From: Pontibacter flavimaris | GTDB lineage: Bacteria; Bacteroidota; Bacteroidia; Cytophagales; Hymenobacteraceae | Direction of reading: 5' to 3' | NCBI RefSeq assembly: GCF_001907195.1 | Contig: NZ_LVWA01000002.1 | Location: 248,001-312,000 of the forward strand | Length of the DNA: 64,000 nucleotides | Program-made: the position numbers and the translations under genes | Notes under the pieces: generated by a model | What the model saw: the letters and a program-made list of their open reading frames with translations, nothing else | What the model was told of the DNA's origin: nothing | The model's database searches: none | Shown here: positions 26,762 through 35,583 of the stretch, piece after piece | Position numbering within the stretch: position 1 is the first letter of the stretch | Layout of the letters: the number at the start of each line of letters is the position of its first letter

Positions 26762-26797
26762 GAGTTAGAAAGTTAGAAGGTTAAAAAGTTAGAAAGT
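26762..26797. repeat. Left arm of a 36-base inverted repeat
   Basis: Built of GTTAGAAAG-like units. It is the exact reverse complement of 27184-27219. It touches the stop codon of the four-helix gene. Confidence 0.9.
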
Positions 26798-27177
26798 CAT
26801 TTCTTGCCTGACGCTGACTTTCTGATGCTGGTAAGTATGGCTGTAAGCGTAGCAGCCTCATCTTTGAGGTTTTCCAGAAGCTCTGCCTTCACAATATCAG
26901 ACTCCTCCAGCATTTCCAGCCAAAACTGTGCTTCATCTGCCTCTTCCAATACAACCCCTATTTTAGCTGCAAACTCCGCACCAGATCTTGCGCGGCAGGC
27001 TGCTCTGTAATTGGCTGCAACAGAAGTAGCTGACCTGACCAATTGCTTCCCTAAAATCTGAGCATCCGGCCTGTTTGGCAGCGCACGAAACAACTTTATC
27101 ACACGTAAAGCGAAGCTTTTCGTCCGTCTCTTAAACTCCTCCGCAAAGGCATAATTGCTCTTCCTCTCTTCAAGCAT
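26797..27177 (-). CDS. Four-helix bundle protein, S23 (23S rRNA intervening sequence) family
   Basis: 126 residues, all helical. The family core is plain: FALRVIKLFRALPNRPDAQ, LGKQLVRSATSVAANYRAA, then GAEFAAKIGVVLEEADEAQFWLEML. These proteins are known from intervening sequences in 23S rRNA genes and as free genes; the related Avd protein serves diversity-generating retroelements. Here it is a free gene wedged between ywbE and radC and enclosed by a perfect 36-base inverted repeat. No reverse transcriptase or variable repeat is nearby. Role unknown. Confidence 0.88.
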   Translation of the reverse strand: MLEERKSNYAFAEEFKRRTKSFALRVIKLFRALPNRPDAQILGKQLVRSATSVAANYRAACRARSGAEFAAKIGVVLEEADEAQFWLEMLEESDIVKAELLENLKDEAATLTAILTSIRKSASGKK

Positions 27178-27183
27178 AGCTCA

Positions 27184-27219
27184 ACTTTCTAACTTTTTAA
27201 CCTTCTAACTTTCTAACTC
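27184..27219. repeat. Right arm of a 36-base inverted repeat
   Basis: Exact reverse complement of 26762-26797. It starts six bases upstream of the four-helix start codon, and its last base is the first base of the radC stop codon. Confidence 0.9.
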
Positions 27220-27941
27220 TAAAGAATTCCTTCATCAGCAAAGCTGTAGTAGTCGTTGTCGGTGAAGATGATGTGGTCGAGAATGGGCAGGTCGAGGAAA
27301 GTGCCGGCTTCCTTCATTTTCTTGGTCAGGGAAATGTCGGCGGCGCTGGGCTTGGTGTTGCCGCTGGGGTGGTTGTGCACCAGAATGATGGAGCTGGCCA
27401 ACTGCTCCAGTGCCTTCTTAAAGATGATCTTGGGGTCGGCCACAGTGCCGGCAACGCCGCCCATACTTATACTTTCCTTCTTCATCACCACATTGGCGCG
27501 GTTGAGCAGGATTACCCAGAACTCCTCGTGCGGCAGGTCGAGCAGCTGCGGCTTGATGTAGTTGTAGATGTCGGTGGAGCAGGTGATGCGGGTTTTGGCG
27601 GCCACGGTGGCCTCTTTGCGGCGCCGCCCCAGTTCCAGGGCGCTCACAATAGAGATGGCCTTGGCCTCCCCGATGCCCGGGTGCTTGGTCAGGTCCTTCA
27701 CCGATAGCCGCGCCAGTTCGTTGAGGTCGTTGCCCACCGCCGAAAGTATGATCTTGCCCACATCCACGGCCGTGAGTTTGGTGGTGCCGGAGCCGATCAG
27801 GATGGCGATGAGCTCGGCATCGCTCAGGGCGGCCTTTCCCTTTAGCAGCAGTTTCTCGCGCGGGCGGTCCTCCTCGGCCCAAGTCTTGATGTTGAGCGGC
27901 TGCAGGTATGGCAGTGTGGCAGGTAGTTCGTTTGCTTTCAC
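27219..27941 (-). CDS. radC: RadC family JAB-domain protein
   Basis: 240 residues. An N-terminal helix-hairpin-helix-type region (HPGIGEAKAISIV, about 88-100) is followed by a JAMM/MPN+ metalloprotein domain with HNHPSGNTKPSAAD, whose histidines and aspartate are metal ligands. Despite the name, a role in DNA repair is not firmly proven for the family. Length is normal. Confidence 0.95.
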   Translation of the reverse strand: MKANELPATLPYLQPLNIKTWAEEDRPREKLLLKGKAALSDAELIAILIGSGTTKLTAVDVGKIILSAVGNDLNELARLSVKDLTKHPGIGEAKAISIVSALELGRRRKEATVAAKTRITCSTDIYNYIKPQLLDLPHEEFWVILLNRANVVMKKESISMGGVAGTVADPKIIFKKALEQLASSIILVHNHPSGNTKPSAADISLTKKMKEAGTFLDLPILDHIIFTDNDYYSFADEGIL

Positions 27942-28026
27942 TTACGGTATAGATTTTGATGTTTATGGAGATGCAAGAGGAATTGCTTTCATCCTGAAAT
28001 AGTTCAACCTGCAGCTATCTTTTTTA

Positions 28027-28034
28027 TACTTTTG
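28027..28034 (+). promoter_or_regulatory. Minus-7-like element before the phosphoesterase
   Basis: TACTTTTG, an exact TAnnTTTG, formed by a TATACTT copy followed by TTG. No minus-33 at the right distance. Confidence 0.3.
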
Positions 28035-28087
28035 AAGATTGCCCGCCACAGCCAAACAATGCCGGCCCCTGGCGGTTTTACTACGAT

Positions 28088-29323
28088 ATGCAACGTATGC
28101 TGACATTTGCCCTTATTATCCTGCTCCTTTTCCTGGTGGACCTTTATGTATTCCAGGCGATCAAAACAGTTAGCGACAACCTGAGTGGTACGGCGCAAAA
28201 AACCATCTATTTCATACATTGGGCAATTTTTGCCGTCACGGCCGGTACGTTTATACTTGCCTCCGCCACACGCGGCACGCCTCCCGACACTTTTAAGACT
28301 TACCTGGCCAGCACACTCTTCATTATCTTCGCCTCCAAGCTGGTGGTGGTGCTTTTCCTGATGCTGGACGATACGCTGCGCCTGGGGAAAATCGTTATCA
28401 ACACGGCCAGCGGAGAGGAGAACTTTGACCCTTCGCGCCTCAAGTTCCTCAACCAGATGGGCCTGCTGGTGGCCGCTATACCTTTCTCAGCCTTTATCTA
28501 CGGGATGGTGAAGGGCGCCTACGATTACCGCGTAAAGCGCGTGACGCTGCGTTTCCCGAATCTGCCGGCTGCTTTCGAAGGCTATAAGATGCTCCAGATA
28601 TCGGACCTGCACACGGGCAGCTTCACCTCCACCGGACCGCTGAAGGAGGCGGTGCGCCTTATCAACAAGCAGGAGGCTGACCTTGTGTTTTTCACCGGCG
28701 ACCTGGTGAATAATCTGGCCTCGGAGGTAGAGGCCCATATCCCCACCCTGAAGGAGATACGTGCCAAAGGCGGTGTGTTCTCGGTGCTGGGCAACCACGA
28801 TTACGCCGATTATGTGCGCGAGTGGCCCCACGAAAACGCCAAGGCGGAGAACCTGCGCAAGATGATCGATACCCATGGCCAGATGGGCTGGCAGCTGCTG
28901 ATGAACGAGAACCGCATCATTGAGAAGGACGGCGAGCGCATAGCCGTGCTGGGGGTGGAGAACTGGGGCAACCGGGCCGGCTTCCCGAAGTATGGTCGCC
29001 TGCAGGAGGCCTACCAGGGTACCGAGGAGGTGCCGTTCAAGGTGCTGCTCTCCCACGACCCCTCGCACTGGGACGGTGAGGTCAACCAGAAGTATAACGA
29101 CATCGACCTGACGCTCTCGGGCCATACCCACGGCATGCAGTTCGGTGTAAACGTGCCCGGCCTGAAGTGGAGCCCGGTGCAGTATGTGTACGAGCAGTGG
29201 GCGGGCCTTTACAAGAAAGGGCGCCAGCACCTGTACGTGAACACCGGCCTCGGCTTTATCGGTTACCCCGGCCGTGTGGGCTTCTTGCCGGAGATCACCG
29301 TGTTTGAGCTGAGGAAAGCCTGA
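28088..29323 (+). CDS. Membrane-anchored metallophosphoesterase
   Basis: 411 residues. Four hydrophobic helices in the first 145 residues anchor a calcineurin-like phosphoesterase domain. All metal motifs are present in order: ISDLHTGS, FTGDLVNN, LGNHDY, LSHDPSHWDG and LSGHTHGMQFG. It resembles the YkuE/YaeI type, which in some bacteria acts on UDP-diacylglucosamine or lipid substrates, but the substrate here is unknown. A terminator follows. Confidence 0.93.
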   Translation: MQRMLTFALIILLLFLVDLYVFQAIKTVSDNLSGTAQKTIYFIHWAIFAVTAGTFILASATRGTPPDTFKTYLASTLFIIFASKLVVVLFLMLDDTLRLGKIVINTASGEENFDPSRLKFLNQMGLLVAAIPFSAFIYGMVKGAYDYRVKRVTLRFPNLPAAFEGYKMLQISDLHTGSFTSTGPLKEAVRLINKQEADLVFFTGDLVNNLASEVEAHIPTLKEIRAKGGVFSVLGNHDYADYVREWPHENAKAENLRKMIDTHGQMGWQLLMNENRIIEKDGERIAVLGVENWGNRAGFPKYGRLQEAYQGTEEVPFKVLLSHDPSHWDGEVNQKYNDIDLTLSGHTHGMQFGVNVPGLKWSPVQYVYEQWAGLYKKGRQHLYVNTGLGFIGYPGRVGFLPEITVFELRKA

Positions 29324-29351
29324 TAGAAAGTATACATCATACCTGACAAGG

Positions 29352-29380
29352 AAGCGCACCGCAACGGCAGCGCTTTTTTT
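29352..29380 (+). terminator. Terminator of the phosphoesterase gene
   Basis: AAGCGC...GCGCTT with a run of seven T. Confidence 0.7.
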
Positions 29381-29498
29381 GTGCCCGGTGGCCTGCTGAA
29401 CATTACAGACAATGGCAGCGTACTATGTGCTGAGCCCATTTGCACCTGCTGAGCCTAGCCGGATAGGGTCGCGTACAACCAAAAAACATCAGCAAACC

Positions 29499-29987
29499 AT
29501 GAACAAGATATTATTCCCGGTAGCCGCTGCAGCCATTCTGCTGTTAACCACCTCCTGCGGAGAAGACACCAAAGGCACCTCTTTTGAGGTGACAGACGCC
29601 AACCACGATGAGTCGGTGAACCCGGCGCACATACGCGGCTACCATATGGAGGAACCAGACATGCTTGGCGCCCCGAAGAATCTGACCCAGTACTATCCGT
29701 TCAGTACCAAAACGCTGCCCACTGAGACTCGCCAGACCCTGGAAGGAGGTAACATTGCAGTGCAGATGGTTACGGTCTACTACTCTGCGAGCCGCAGCCT
29801 GCGGGACCTGGCAGAGGAGTATAACCCATCCGGGGAAGTGGGCAACACCTCCAACAGCCCCTCTGACACGGGAGGGGGAAGTGGCGACGACGGCACAGAA
29901 GGCGGTAACACGGCTCCCGGCGATGGCACCGGCAATGACAACCCAAGCGACACCTCGGGCACTGCCAGTGGCAACAACCAGAACTAA
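29499..29987 (+). CDS. Lipoprotein with low-complexity C-terminus
   Basis: 162 residues. Lipobox TTSC at about residue 20. The middle (about 45-105) is folded-looking, with repeated aromatic and charged residues; the last 50 residues are almost only Gly, Ser, Thr, Asp, Asn and Glu, an unstructured tail typical of surface-exposed lipoproteins. I chose the ATG at 29499 at the signal peptide. Family not recognised. Confidence 0.7.
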   Translation: MNKILFPVAAAAILLLTTSCGEDTKGTSFEVTDANHDESVNPAHIRGYHMEEPDMLGAPKNLTQYYPFSTKTLPTETRQTLEGGNIAVQMVTVYYSASRSLRDLAEEYNPSGEVGNTSNSPSDTGGGSGDDGTEGGNTAPGDGTGNDNPSDTSGTASGNNQN

Positions 29988-30010
29988 ACCTGTTGGTGAT
30001 CCATACTTTA

Positions 30011-30051
30011 CGGAAGCCTGCCGCCCCTATCGCAGCAGGCTTCCGCTTTTT
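30011..30051 (+). terminator. Terminator of the lipoprotein gene
   Basis: CGGAAGCCTGC...GCAGGCTTCCG, perfect 11-base stem, then CTTTTTT. Confidence 0.85.
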
Positions 30052-30168
30052 TGGACCTTCTCCGATTTATTCTGTAATTTTACATAGTCCCTTCCGTTAT
30101 ACCGGAGGCCGGCTCTGTTTTGGCTGATCATGGCGAAGTATAAACGCCCGCGGCACAACGAGAACCCC

Positions 30169-30804
30169 ATGCACAGACACCCACTTCTATATATCCTCAC
30201 GCTGATGCTCCTGCTCTGCAGCCTGCCCTCCATGGCCCAGAAGAGCATCCGGATAAGTGGTACCGTGCTGCAGCCCGACCGCTCCACGCCGATACCCGGC
30301 GCCACCATCGTGAAGGTGAACACCAACATGGGCGTGGTATCGGATGAGGAGGGCAAGTTCCTGATCGATGTGGCGCAAACGGATACGCTGATGATCCGGG
30401 CGCTGGGCTTTAAGCCGCTTTTATACTTGCCTAAGGCCCTGCCTGTGTCGGAGTTGCGTGTGAACATTGTGCTGCAGGAGGATAGCGTGATGCTGGGCGA
30501 GGTGGAGGTAACCAGCCGCCCCTCGAAGGAGATGATAGACCGCGCCCTGCGCAACATGAAACGCGAGCAGACCAGCCAGACCAAGAATCCTAACTTCATA
30601 CCCGGCCTGGAGCCGCCGCCACCTGCCCCGGCCCCGGCGCCCACCATCCTCAGCCCTATGACCCTGATGTACGACCTGTTCTCCAGCGAAGGTAAGCAGA
30701 AGCGCGCGCTGCAGGAGTACCTCGACAAGCAGGCGGCGGAGCAAAAGCAGAAGGAGCGCGAGGACTACAACCGCTTCTTTAAAGACAACACCGGCTACCG
30801 GTAA
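30169..30804 (+). CDS. Secreted carboxypeptidase-regulatory-like protein, paralog 1
   Basis: 211 residues. Signal peptide ending SMAQ. A CarboxypepD_reg-like beta-sandwich (about 25-110: ISGTVLQPDRSTPIPGATIV, GVVSDEEGKF, IRALGFKPLLY) is followed by a proline-rich stretch, a helix rich in Gln/Lys/Glu, and the C-terminal YNRFFKDNTGYR. The next gene has the same architecture and identical end. I take ATG 30169; 30130 would add a poly-basic leader. Confidence 0.8.
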   Translation: MHRHPLLYILTLMLLLCSLPSMAQKSIRISGTVLQPDRSTPIPGATIVKVNTNMGVVSDEEGKFLIDVAQTDTLMIRALGFKPLLYLPKALPVSELRVNIVLQEDSVMLGEVEVTSRPSKEMIDRALRNMKREQTSQTKNPNFIPGLEPPPPAPAPAPTILSPMTLMYDLFSSEGKQKRALQEYLDKQAAEQKQKEREDYNRFFKDNTGYR

Positions 30805-31012
30805 AAATTGCCTCGGACGCAGTCTACAGAATAGCCTGCGGCTGAGTTTATACTTTCATCTCATGCCAGAGATACTGAGGGAGGCCGTAAGCCGCGGCCT
30901 ACGTAAGCCCAGCGCCTGAAGTATAAAACTTCCGTAAAGTATTTACACTCATCAATATAATATTATTGGTATATACTCGTAAGTATAAATGTACCTATGA
31001 AAACAAGCCACC

Positions 31013-31627
31013 ATGCCCCAGCCCCAACGTGTATGTGTTTTATGGCTCCTTCTCTTTGCTATTTATACTTTACCGGCGCACGCACAGCAGCTAAAAGTTA
31101 GCGGTACTGTGCTGCACCCCGATAAGAAGACACCGGTAGCGGGGGCAGGTATAGTCAGGCTTAGCTCCGGGACAGGCACCATAACCGACGAGGCCGGCCG
31201 CTTCAGCCTGCTGGTTCAACCCCACGATTCCATACTTGTCCGGGCCGTTGGTTTCCGGCCTGTGCTGTACCAGGTAAAGCCGGAGCAGGGCACAGCGCAA
31301 CAGCTGCTCTTTGTGTTGCAGGAGGAGGTGCAGCAGATCAGGGAGGTGGAGGTCAGGAGTGCTCCGCTTCTGGTAAAGCGCCCGACAGAGCAGCTAAAGC
31401 CCACCATCACTCCGCCGCCCCCGGTTCCACCCCGCCCCCCGACCTTGCTTTTTAATCCGGTCTCCTACTTCTCCAAGGAAGGCAGGCAGCGAAGAAAGCT
31501 CCGGAAATATTTAACCAGGGAAGAGGAAAGGCGCCAGCAGCAGGAGGCAGAGCGGCTCAGGCTGGAACAGGAGCAGCAGAGACAGAACTACAACCGCTTC
31601 TTCAAGGACAACACCGGCTACCGGTAA
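31013..31627 (+). CDS. Secreted carboxypeptidase-regulatory-like protein, paralog 2
   Basis: 204 residues. Signal peptide ending AHAQQ, CarboxypepD_reg-like domain (VSGTVLHPDKKTPVAGAGIV, GTITDEAGRF, VRAVGFRPVLY), proline-rich linker (TPPPPVPPRPP), charged helix and the terminal YNRFFKDNTGYR. Similar along its whole length to the upstream paralog, so a tandem duplication. It likely sits in the periplasm or at the outer membrane. Between the paralogs (30805-31012) I see only AT-rich sequence with AAGTATA copies. Confidence 0.8.
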   Translation: MPQPQRVCVLWLLLFAIYTLPAHAQQLKVSGTVLHPDKKTPVAGAGIVRLSSGTGTITDEAGRFSLLVQPHDSILVRAVGFRPVLYQVKPEQGTAQQLLFVLQEEVQQIREVEVRSAPLLVKRPTEQLKPTITPPPPVPPRPPTLLFNPVSYFSKEGRQRRKLRKYLTREEERRQQQEAERLRLEQEQQRQNYNRFFKDNTGYR

Positions 31628-31682
31628 AGCAGCCAAACAATCCGTCGCTCCGTAGGTTCAGAGTATACTTTTCCCTGGAACT

Positions 31683-32582
31683 ATGAAAATCGGATACCCC
31701 TGCATCAACGAGGCGCTCGACTGCCGCTCCTCCCGCACCTTCCGCTTGGCCTCCTACTCCGAAGAGCGCCTGATCGAGACCGTGGAGCAGAACCTGAGCT
31801 GCCTGCGCCGCATCCTGGAGTACAACGTGCAGCACGGGCTGCTCTTCTTCCGCCTCACCTCCGACCTAGTGCCCTTCGCCTCGCATGAGATCAACCAATA
31901 CAACTGGCAGGAGCATTTCAAGATGACGTTCCGGCGGCTGGGCAGCTACATCAAAAACAATAATATGCGCATCTCCATGCACCCCGATCAGTTTGTGGTG
32001 CTCAACTCGCCCAATGAGAAAACAGTGCGCAACAGCATCGCCGAATTAGTCTATCAGGGAAGTATACTGGATCTGATGGAGCTGGACACCACGGCCAAGC
32101 TGCAGATACACGGCGGAGGAGCCTACGGCGACAAGCCATCAGCCATGCAGCGCTTTGCCGAAGTATACCACAACCACCTGCCCGCCGCCGTAAAAGCCCG
32201 CCTCTGCGTGGAGAACGACGACCGCACGTATACCCTGCAGGACTGCCTGCAGCTGCACGAGCTTACCGGTATGCCTGTGATCTTTGATAACCTGCACCAC
32301 GAGTGCGTGAACAACGGCGAGCCCATGCGCGAGGCCGTGGAAATGGCCGCCGCTACCTGGCAATCCGAAAAAGACGGTATCCTGATGATGGACTACAGCT
32401 CGCAGGCGCCCAACGAGCGGCGCGGCAAGCACGTGCAAAGTATAGAGGAGCAGCTTTTCCACGATTTCCTGGCTGAAACCGAGGGGCTGGACATGGACAT
32501 TATGCTGGAGATAAAGGACAAGCAGGCAAGCGCGCTCAAAGCCCGCGATATGGCCCGAAGCCTGGGTCGTTTAGAAGTATGA
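31683..32582 (+). CDS. uvdE: UV damage endonuclease
   Basis: 299 residues, a TIM-barrel metalloenzyme that nicks DNA 5' of UV photoproducts and abasic sites, as an alternative to UvrABC. Family motifs: KIGYPCIN start, FFRLTSDLVPFASHE, MHPDQFVVLNSP, IHGGGAYGDK, VENDDRTY, FDNLHHECVN and the C-terminal MDIMLEIKDK. Its 3' end overlaps the convergent DUF4112 gene by 12 bases. Confidence 0.95.
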   Translation: MKIGYPCINEALDCRSSRTFRLASYSEERLIETVEQNLSCLRRILEYNVQHGLLFFRLTSDLVPFASHEINQYNWQEHFKMTFRRLGSYIKNNNMRISMHPDQFVVLNSPNEKTVRNSIAELVYQGSILDLMELDTTAKLQIHGGGAYGDKPSAMQRFAEVYHNHLPAAVKARLCVENDDRTYTLQDCLQLHELTGMPVIFDNLHHECVNNGEPMREAVEMAAATWQSEKDGILMMDYSSQAPNERRGKHVQSIEEQLFHDFLAETEGLDMDIMLEIKDKQASALKARDMARSLGRLEV

Positions 32583-33068
32583 GGCCACCAGGTGCCACAT
32601 CCACTCGGCTAGTTGCCACAGCAACCATACCAGGAACACCAGCAACACCACCAATCCTATCAGCACGCCCGCCATGATGCCTTTACCGCTGCCCTGGTAC
32701 TTGCCTTCCTCGTAGTGGCGGCGCAGCAGGCGCACGTTGCGCTCATTGGCTTTAAAGGCAAAGTCGAAGATGTTGCCCAGTATGGGAATGCTGCCGAAGA
32801 TAACATCCAGCCCGATGTTCAGCATCATCAGGGCCACCAGCTTGCCGCTGGCCCCGTGGCGTGCCATGGTAAGTATGAGCACCGCCGATACGCCAAAAGA
32901 GGCGATGTCGCCGGCGAAGGGCAACAGGCCCAGGATAGGATCTAAGCCAAAACGGAAATTAGTGCCTGGAAACCGGAACTGGTTGTCCATCAGGTAAGCA
33001 ATGTGGTCTACCCACTTCAGCTTTTCGGAGCGCGGGGTGCGGGTGTAGTGCGTGTTTTCTGTTGCCAT
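32571..33068 (-). CDS. DUF4112 family membrane protein
   Basis: 165 residues. The DUF4112 pattern is plain: FGLDPILGLLPFAGD, then LDVIFGSIPILGNIFDFAFKANERN, and a C-terminal hydrophobic helix (about 130-152). Two shorter hydrophobic stretches cover 45-70 and 77-100. Function unknown. Convergent with uvdE and overlapping it. Confidence 0.88.
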   Translation of the reverse strand: MATENTHYTRTPRSEKLKWVDHIAYLMDNQFRFPGTNFRFGLDPILGLLPFAGDIASFGVSAVLILTMARHGASGKLVALMMLNIGLDVIFGSIPILGNIFDFAFKANERNVRLLRRHYEEGKYQGSGKGIMAGVLIGLVVLLVFLVWLLWQLAEWMWHLVASYF

Positions 33069-33105
33069 ACGCGCTTATACGGTGCAAGGCAGGAAAGGTA
33101 CGCGG

Positions 33106-33339
33106 CTATGGCACCATGGGATGGCGCTGCTGCTGCCATTGCGCCCTGCGGTGCTTTTTGGCCGCGGCATGGTAATAGCTGGTGTTCTTCTTATGCTTTT
33201 TAAAGGCCTTTACGCCCTTGGCCTTCTTCTGGAAAAGCCCCCTTAGCTTTGGCCACTCTGCCGTAGCAGCCTCTGCCGAGGCACCGTAGAATGCGCCGCC
33301 CGCCAACAGCAGCAGCACCATTGCAAATACTCTGACCAT
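33106..33339 (-). CDS. Small secreted basic protein
   Basis: 77 residues: a signal peptide (about 1-25, ending ASAEA) then a very basic segment rich in Lys, His, Arg and Gln with the run FKKHKKNTSYYHAAAKKHRR. No family recognised. The signal peptide and clean reading frame support it, but the short length keeps confidence moderate. Confidence 0.55.
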   Translation of the reverse strand: MVRVFAMVLLLLAGGAFYGASAEAATAEWPKLRGLFQKKAKGVKAFKKHKKNTSYYHAAAKKHRRAQWQQQRHPMVP

Positions 33340-33420
33340 CGTAGCAGGATTAGGTATACAAGTATAGATCTATTCCTTAAACGCAGCATCCCGCCGAAGG
33401 AGTATGCCAGGGGCATAAAA

Positions 33421-33465
33421 AAAGGAGCTGCAGCAGCGACCTTCACCGTTGCTGCAGCTCCTTTT
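33421..33465 (-). terminator. Terminator of the basic lipoprotein gene
   Basis: GGAGCTGCAGCAGCG pairs with the mirror arm ending GCAGCTCC, then TTTTTTTA on the minus strand. Confidence 0.8.
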
Positions 33466-33484
33466 GGTAAGAGCGGAACTCTGT

Positions 33485-33877
33485 TTAGCTTTTGCCTTTC
33501 TTGCCTTTCGCGTGTTGGGCGGCGCCTCCCTTGCCCTTGCTTCCCTGGTTACCTTTGCCACCCTGGTTCCCTTTGGCTTGGGGCTTGGCTTTGGTTGCTG
33601 TGGCGTTGTGGCCTTTCACGACCACCACCGTGGTGTTGCCTTTGCCAGTGCCCCTGTTCTTGGTGTGTCCGGGATTGGTGGTGCGTGGGTGGTGCGGGTT
33701 GTTCGGGTTCTTGTACCAGCCCTTGTGCAGCCCGTTGTCCTTGCGGGTGACGCTCTTACTCTTGCTGATGACCACCACCTTGCCGTTCTTATCCGTCTTC
33801 TTGCGGGATATGTGGCACGAAGACATGGAAACCACTGCCAGCAGCACCAACAGTACTTTTACAAAAGTATACTTCAT
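33485..33877 (-). CDS. Basic, glycine/lysine-rich lipoprotein
   Basis: 130 residues. The lipobox is SMSSC (Cys21). The mature part starts HISRKKTDKNGKVVVIS and has GLHKGWYKNPNNPHHP, a motif I associate with Bacteroidota lipoproteins of unknown function, then a low-complexity tail of Lys, Gly, Asn, Gln and Ala. Very high predicted pI. Possible nucleic-acid or polysaccharide contact is speculation. Confidence 0.65.
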   Translation of the reverse strand: MKYTFVKVLLVLLAVVSMSSCHISRKKTDKNGKVVVISKSKSVTRKDNGLHKGWYKNPNNPHHPRTTNPGHTKNRGTGKGNTTVVVVKGHNATATKAKPQAKGNQGGKGNQGSKGKGGAAQHAKGKKGKS

Positions 33878-34063
33878 CGAACTCGGTTTTAGGAATTATC
33901 TGAGACTACAGGAAGTGTAGCCGCTGCTAATATACTGCAATGTTTAAATCAATTCCTAATCTGAGATGCCAGACACCCTTCTATCCGGTAACGGGGCAGA
34001 AAAACAGCACAATCAACAAGTATGATTATTTTAACTATATTTTTAAATGGATCTGCACCAGCC

Positions 34064-35581
34064 CTAAGCCAGCTCCGGCTCCTGCACAAGGTAATGGCCC
34101 CCTACGCTCTGCTTTCTGCCCAGGCAGGCATTTATGGTAAGGGCAGCCACTGTGAGCATGTTCTGCAGCTCCCACACCGCAGGTGCTGCACCTGCCGCCC
34201 CACTTTCCTGCAATTGCCGCCTCAGCTGTTCCACCCGCTCTTTTGCCTCCAGCAGGTTTTCCTGGGTGCGCGCTATGCCTGCTTTCTCCCACATCAGGTG
34301 CCGCAGCTCCTCTTTTATACTTGCCAAGGCAGGAGACACAGCAACAGCAGCCTGGCCGTTAAACTCTGGAACTGTTATACTTTCTGTGTGCTCATACTTT
34401 TGTGCTACAGCGTGTGCCGCCGCCGCTTTGCCAAACACCACCCCCTCCAGCAGCGAGTTGCTGGCCAGGCGGTTGGCCCCATGCACCCCGGTGCAGGCCG
34501 CCTCCCCCACAGCGTACAGACCAGGCACAGTGGTTTGCCCATGCACATCCGCAACCACGCCCCCGCATTGGTAATGTGCCGCCGGCACCACCGGTATCAG
34601 GTCTCGTTCAGCCAGTATGCCTATACGTTTGCAGGTGTTGTAGATAAGCGGGAAATGCCGCTGCACATGTTCTTCCGGCAACTGCCGCGCATCCAGGTAG
34701 AGGCAGGGCGAGCTGTGCTGCTGCATCTCGTGGTACACGGCCCGGGCCACCACATCGCGTGGGGCAAGCGAGCCCTGCGCGTGGTAGCGGTGCATAAACG
34801 GCGTGCCGTCCGGCAGCACCAGTTCCGCGCCTGCACCCCGCAGCGCCTCGCTTATCAGGAAAGTATCTCTGGAGGCAGGGTTGTAGAGTGCCGTTGGGTG
34901 AAACTGGATGAACTCCATATGGCTGACCGCTGCTCCTGCCCTATAAGCCATGGCCAGCCCGTCGCCGGTGGCGATGCTGGGGTTGGTAGTGTGCTGGTAT
35001 ACTTGTCCCGAACCGCCGGTGGCCAGCACCACCGCCCTGGCAAGTATGGCTTTGGGTTCGCCGGTCTTCAGGTTCAGTAGCTGCACGCCCTGGCAGGCAC
35101 TAAGCTGCGTGCGTAGCTCCAGGGCCATGTGGTGCTCCAGTATAGAGATATTTGCATGCTGCCGGGCTACCTTGCCCAGCACCTGCTGCACGCTCAGGCC
35201 GGTGTGGTCTTTCACATGCACGATGCGGTGCTGGCGGTGGCCGCCTTCCAGCCCCAAGGCTATACGTTTGTCTTCATCCCCATCAAAGCAGACTCCCTGC
35301 TGCTGCAGCCAGTCTATACTTTCGGGCGCCCGCTCCACCATGAAACGCACCGCCGCCTCGTCGCACAGGCCTGCCCCGGCAACCAGGGTATCCTGCACGT
35401 GCTGCTCAAACGAATCCATTTCGCTCAGCACCGCGGCAATGCCGCCCTGCGCGAACATGGTGTTCGTCTCGGAAAGAGACGCTTTACAGACCACGGCCAC
35501 CCTACCGTGCGCGGCCGCCTGCAGGGCAAAGGTTAAGCCCGCTATGCCGCTGCCAAGCACTACATAATCAACCCGAAGCAT
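34064..35581 (-). CDS. nadB: L-aspartate oxidase
   Basis: 505 residues, the FAD enzyme that oxidises aspartate to iminoaspartate in de novo NAD synthesis. FAD-binding GSGIAGLTFA is at residues 9-18. AQGGIAA, GLEGGHRQHRIVH, ATGGSGQVYQHTTNP, and the C-terminal GAEL and YAVGEAACTGVHGANRLASNSL motifs are all present (each read in parts). The start lies two bases after the nadA stop, so the two are one operon. nadC is not in the window. Confidence 0.96.
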   Translation of the reverse strand: MLRVDYVVLGSGIAGLTFALQAAAHGRVAVVCKASLSETNTMFAQGGIAAVLSEMDSFEQHVQDTLVAGAGLCDEAAVRFMVERAPESIDWLQQQGVCFDGDEDKRIALGLEGGHRQHRIVHVKDHTGLSVQQVLGKVARQHANISILEHHMALELRTQLSACQGVQLLNLKTGEPKAILARAVVLATGGSGQVYQHTTNPSIATGDGLAMAYRAGAAVSHMEFIQFHPTALYNPASRDTFLISEALRGAGAELVLPDGTPFMHRYHAQGSLAPRDVVARAVYHEMQQHSSPCLYLDARQLPEEHVQRHFPLIYNTCKRIGILAERDLIPVVPAAHYQCGGVVADVHGQTTVPGLYAVGEAACTGVHGANRLASNSLLEGVVFGKAAAAHAVAQKYEHTESITVPEFNGQAAVAVSPALASIKEELRHLMWEKAGIARTQENLLEAKERVEQLRRQLQESGAAGAAPAVWELQNMLTVAALTINACLGRKQSVGGHYLVQEPELA

Positions 35582-35583
35582 TG

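Noticed and set aside
26797-27177. Diversity-generating retroelement (the four-helix protein as an Avd)
   Set aside because: No reverse transcriptase, template repeat or variable C-lectin gene lies nearby.
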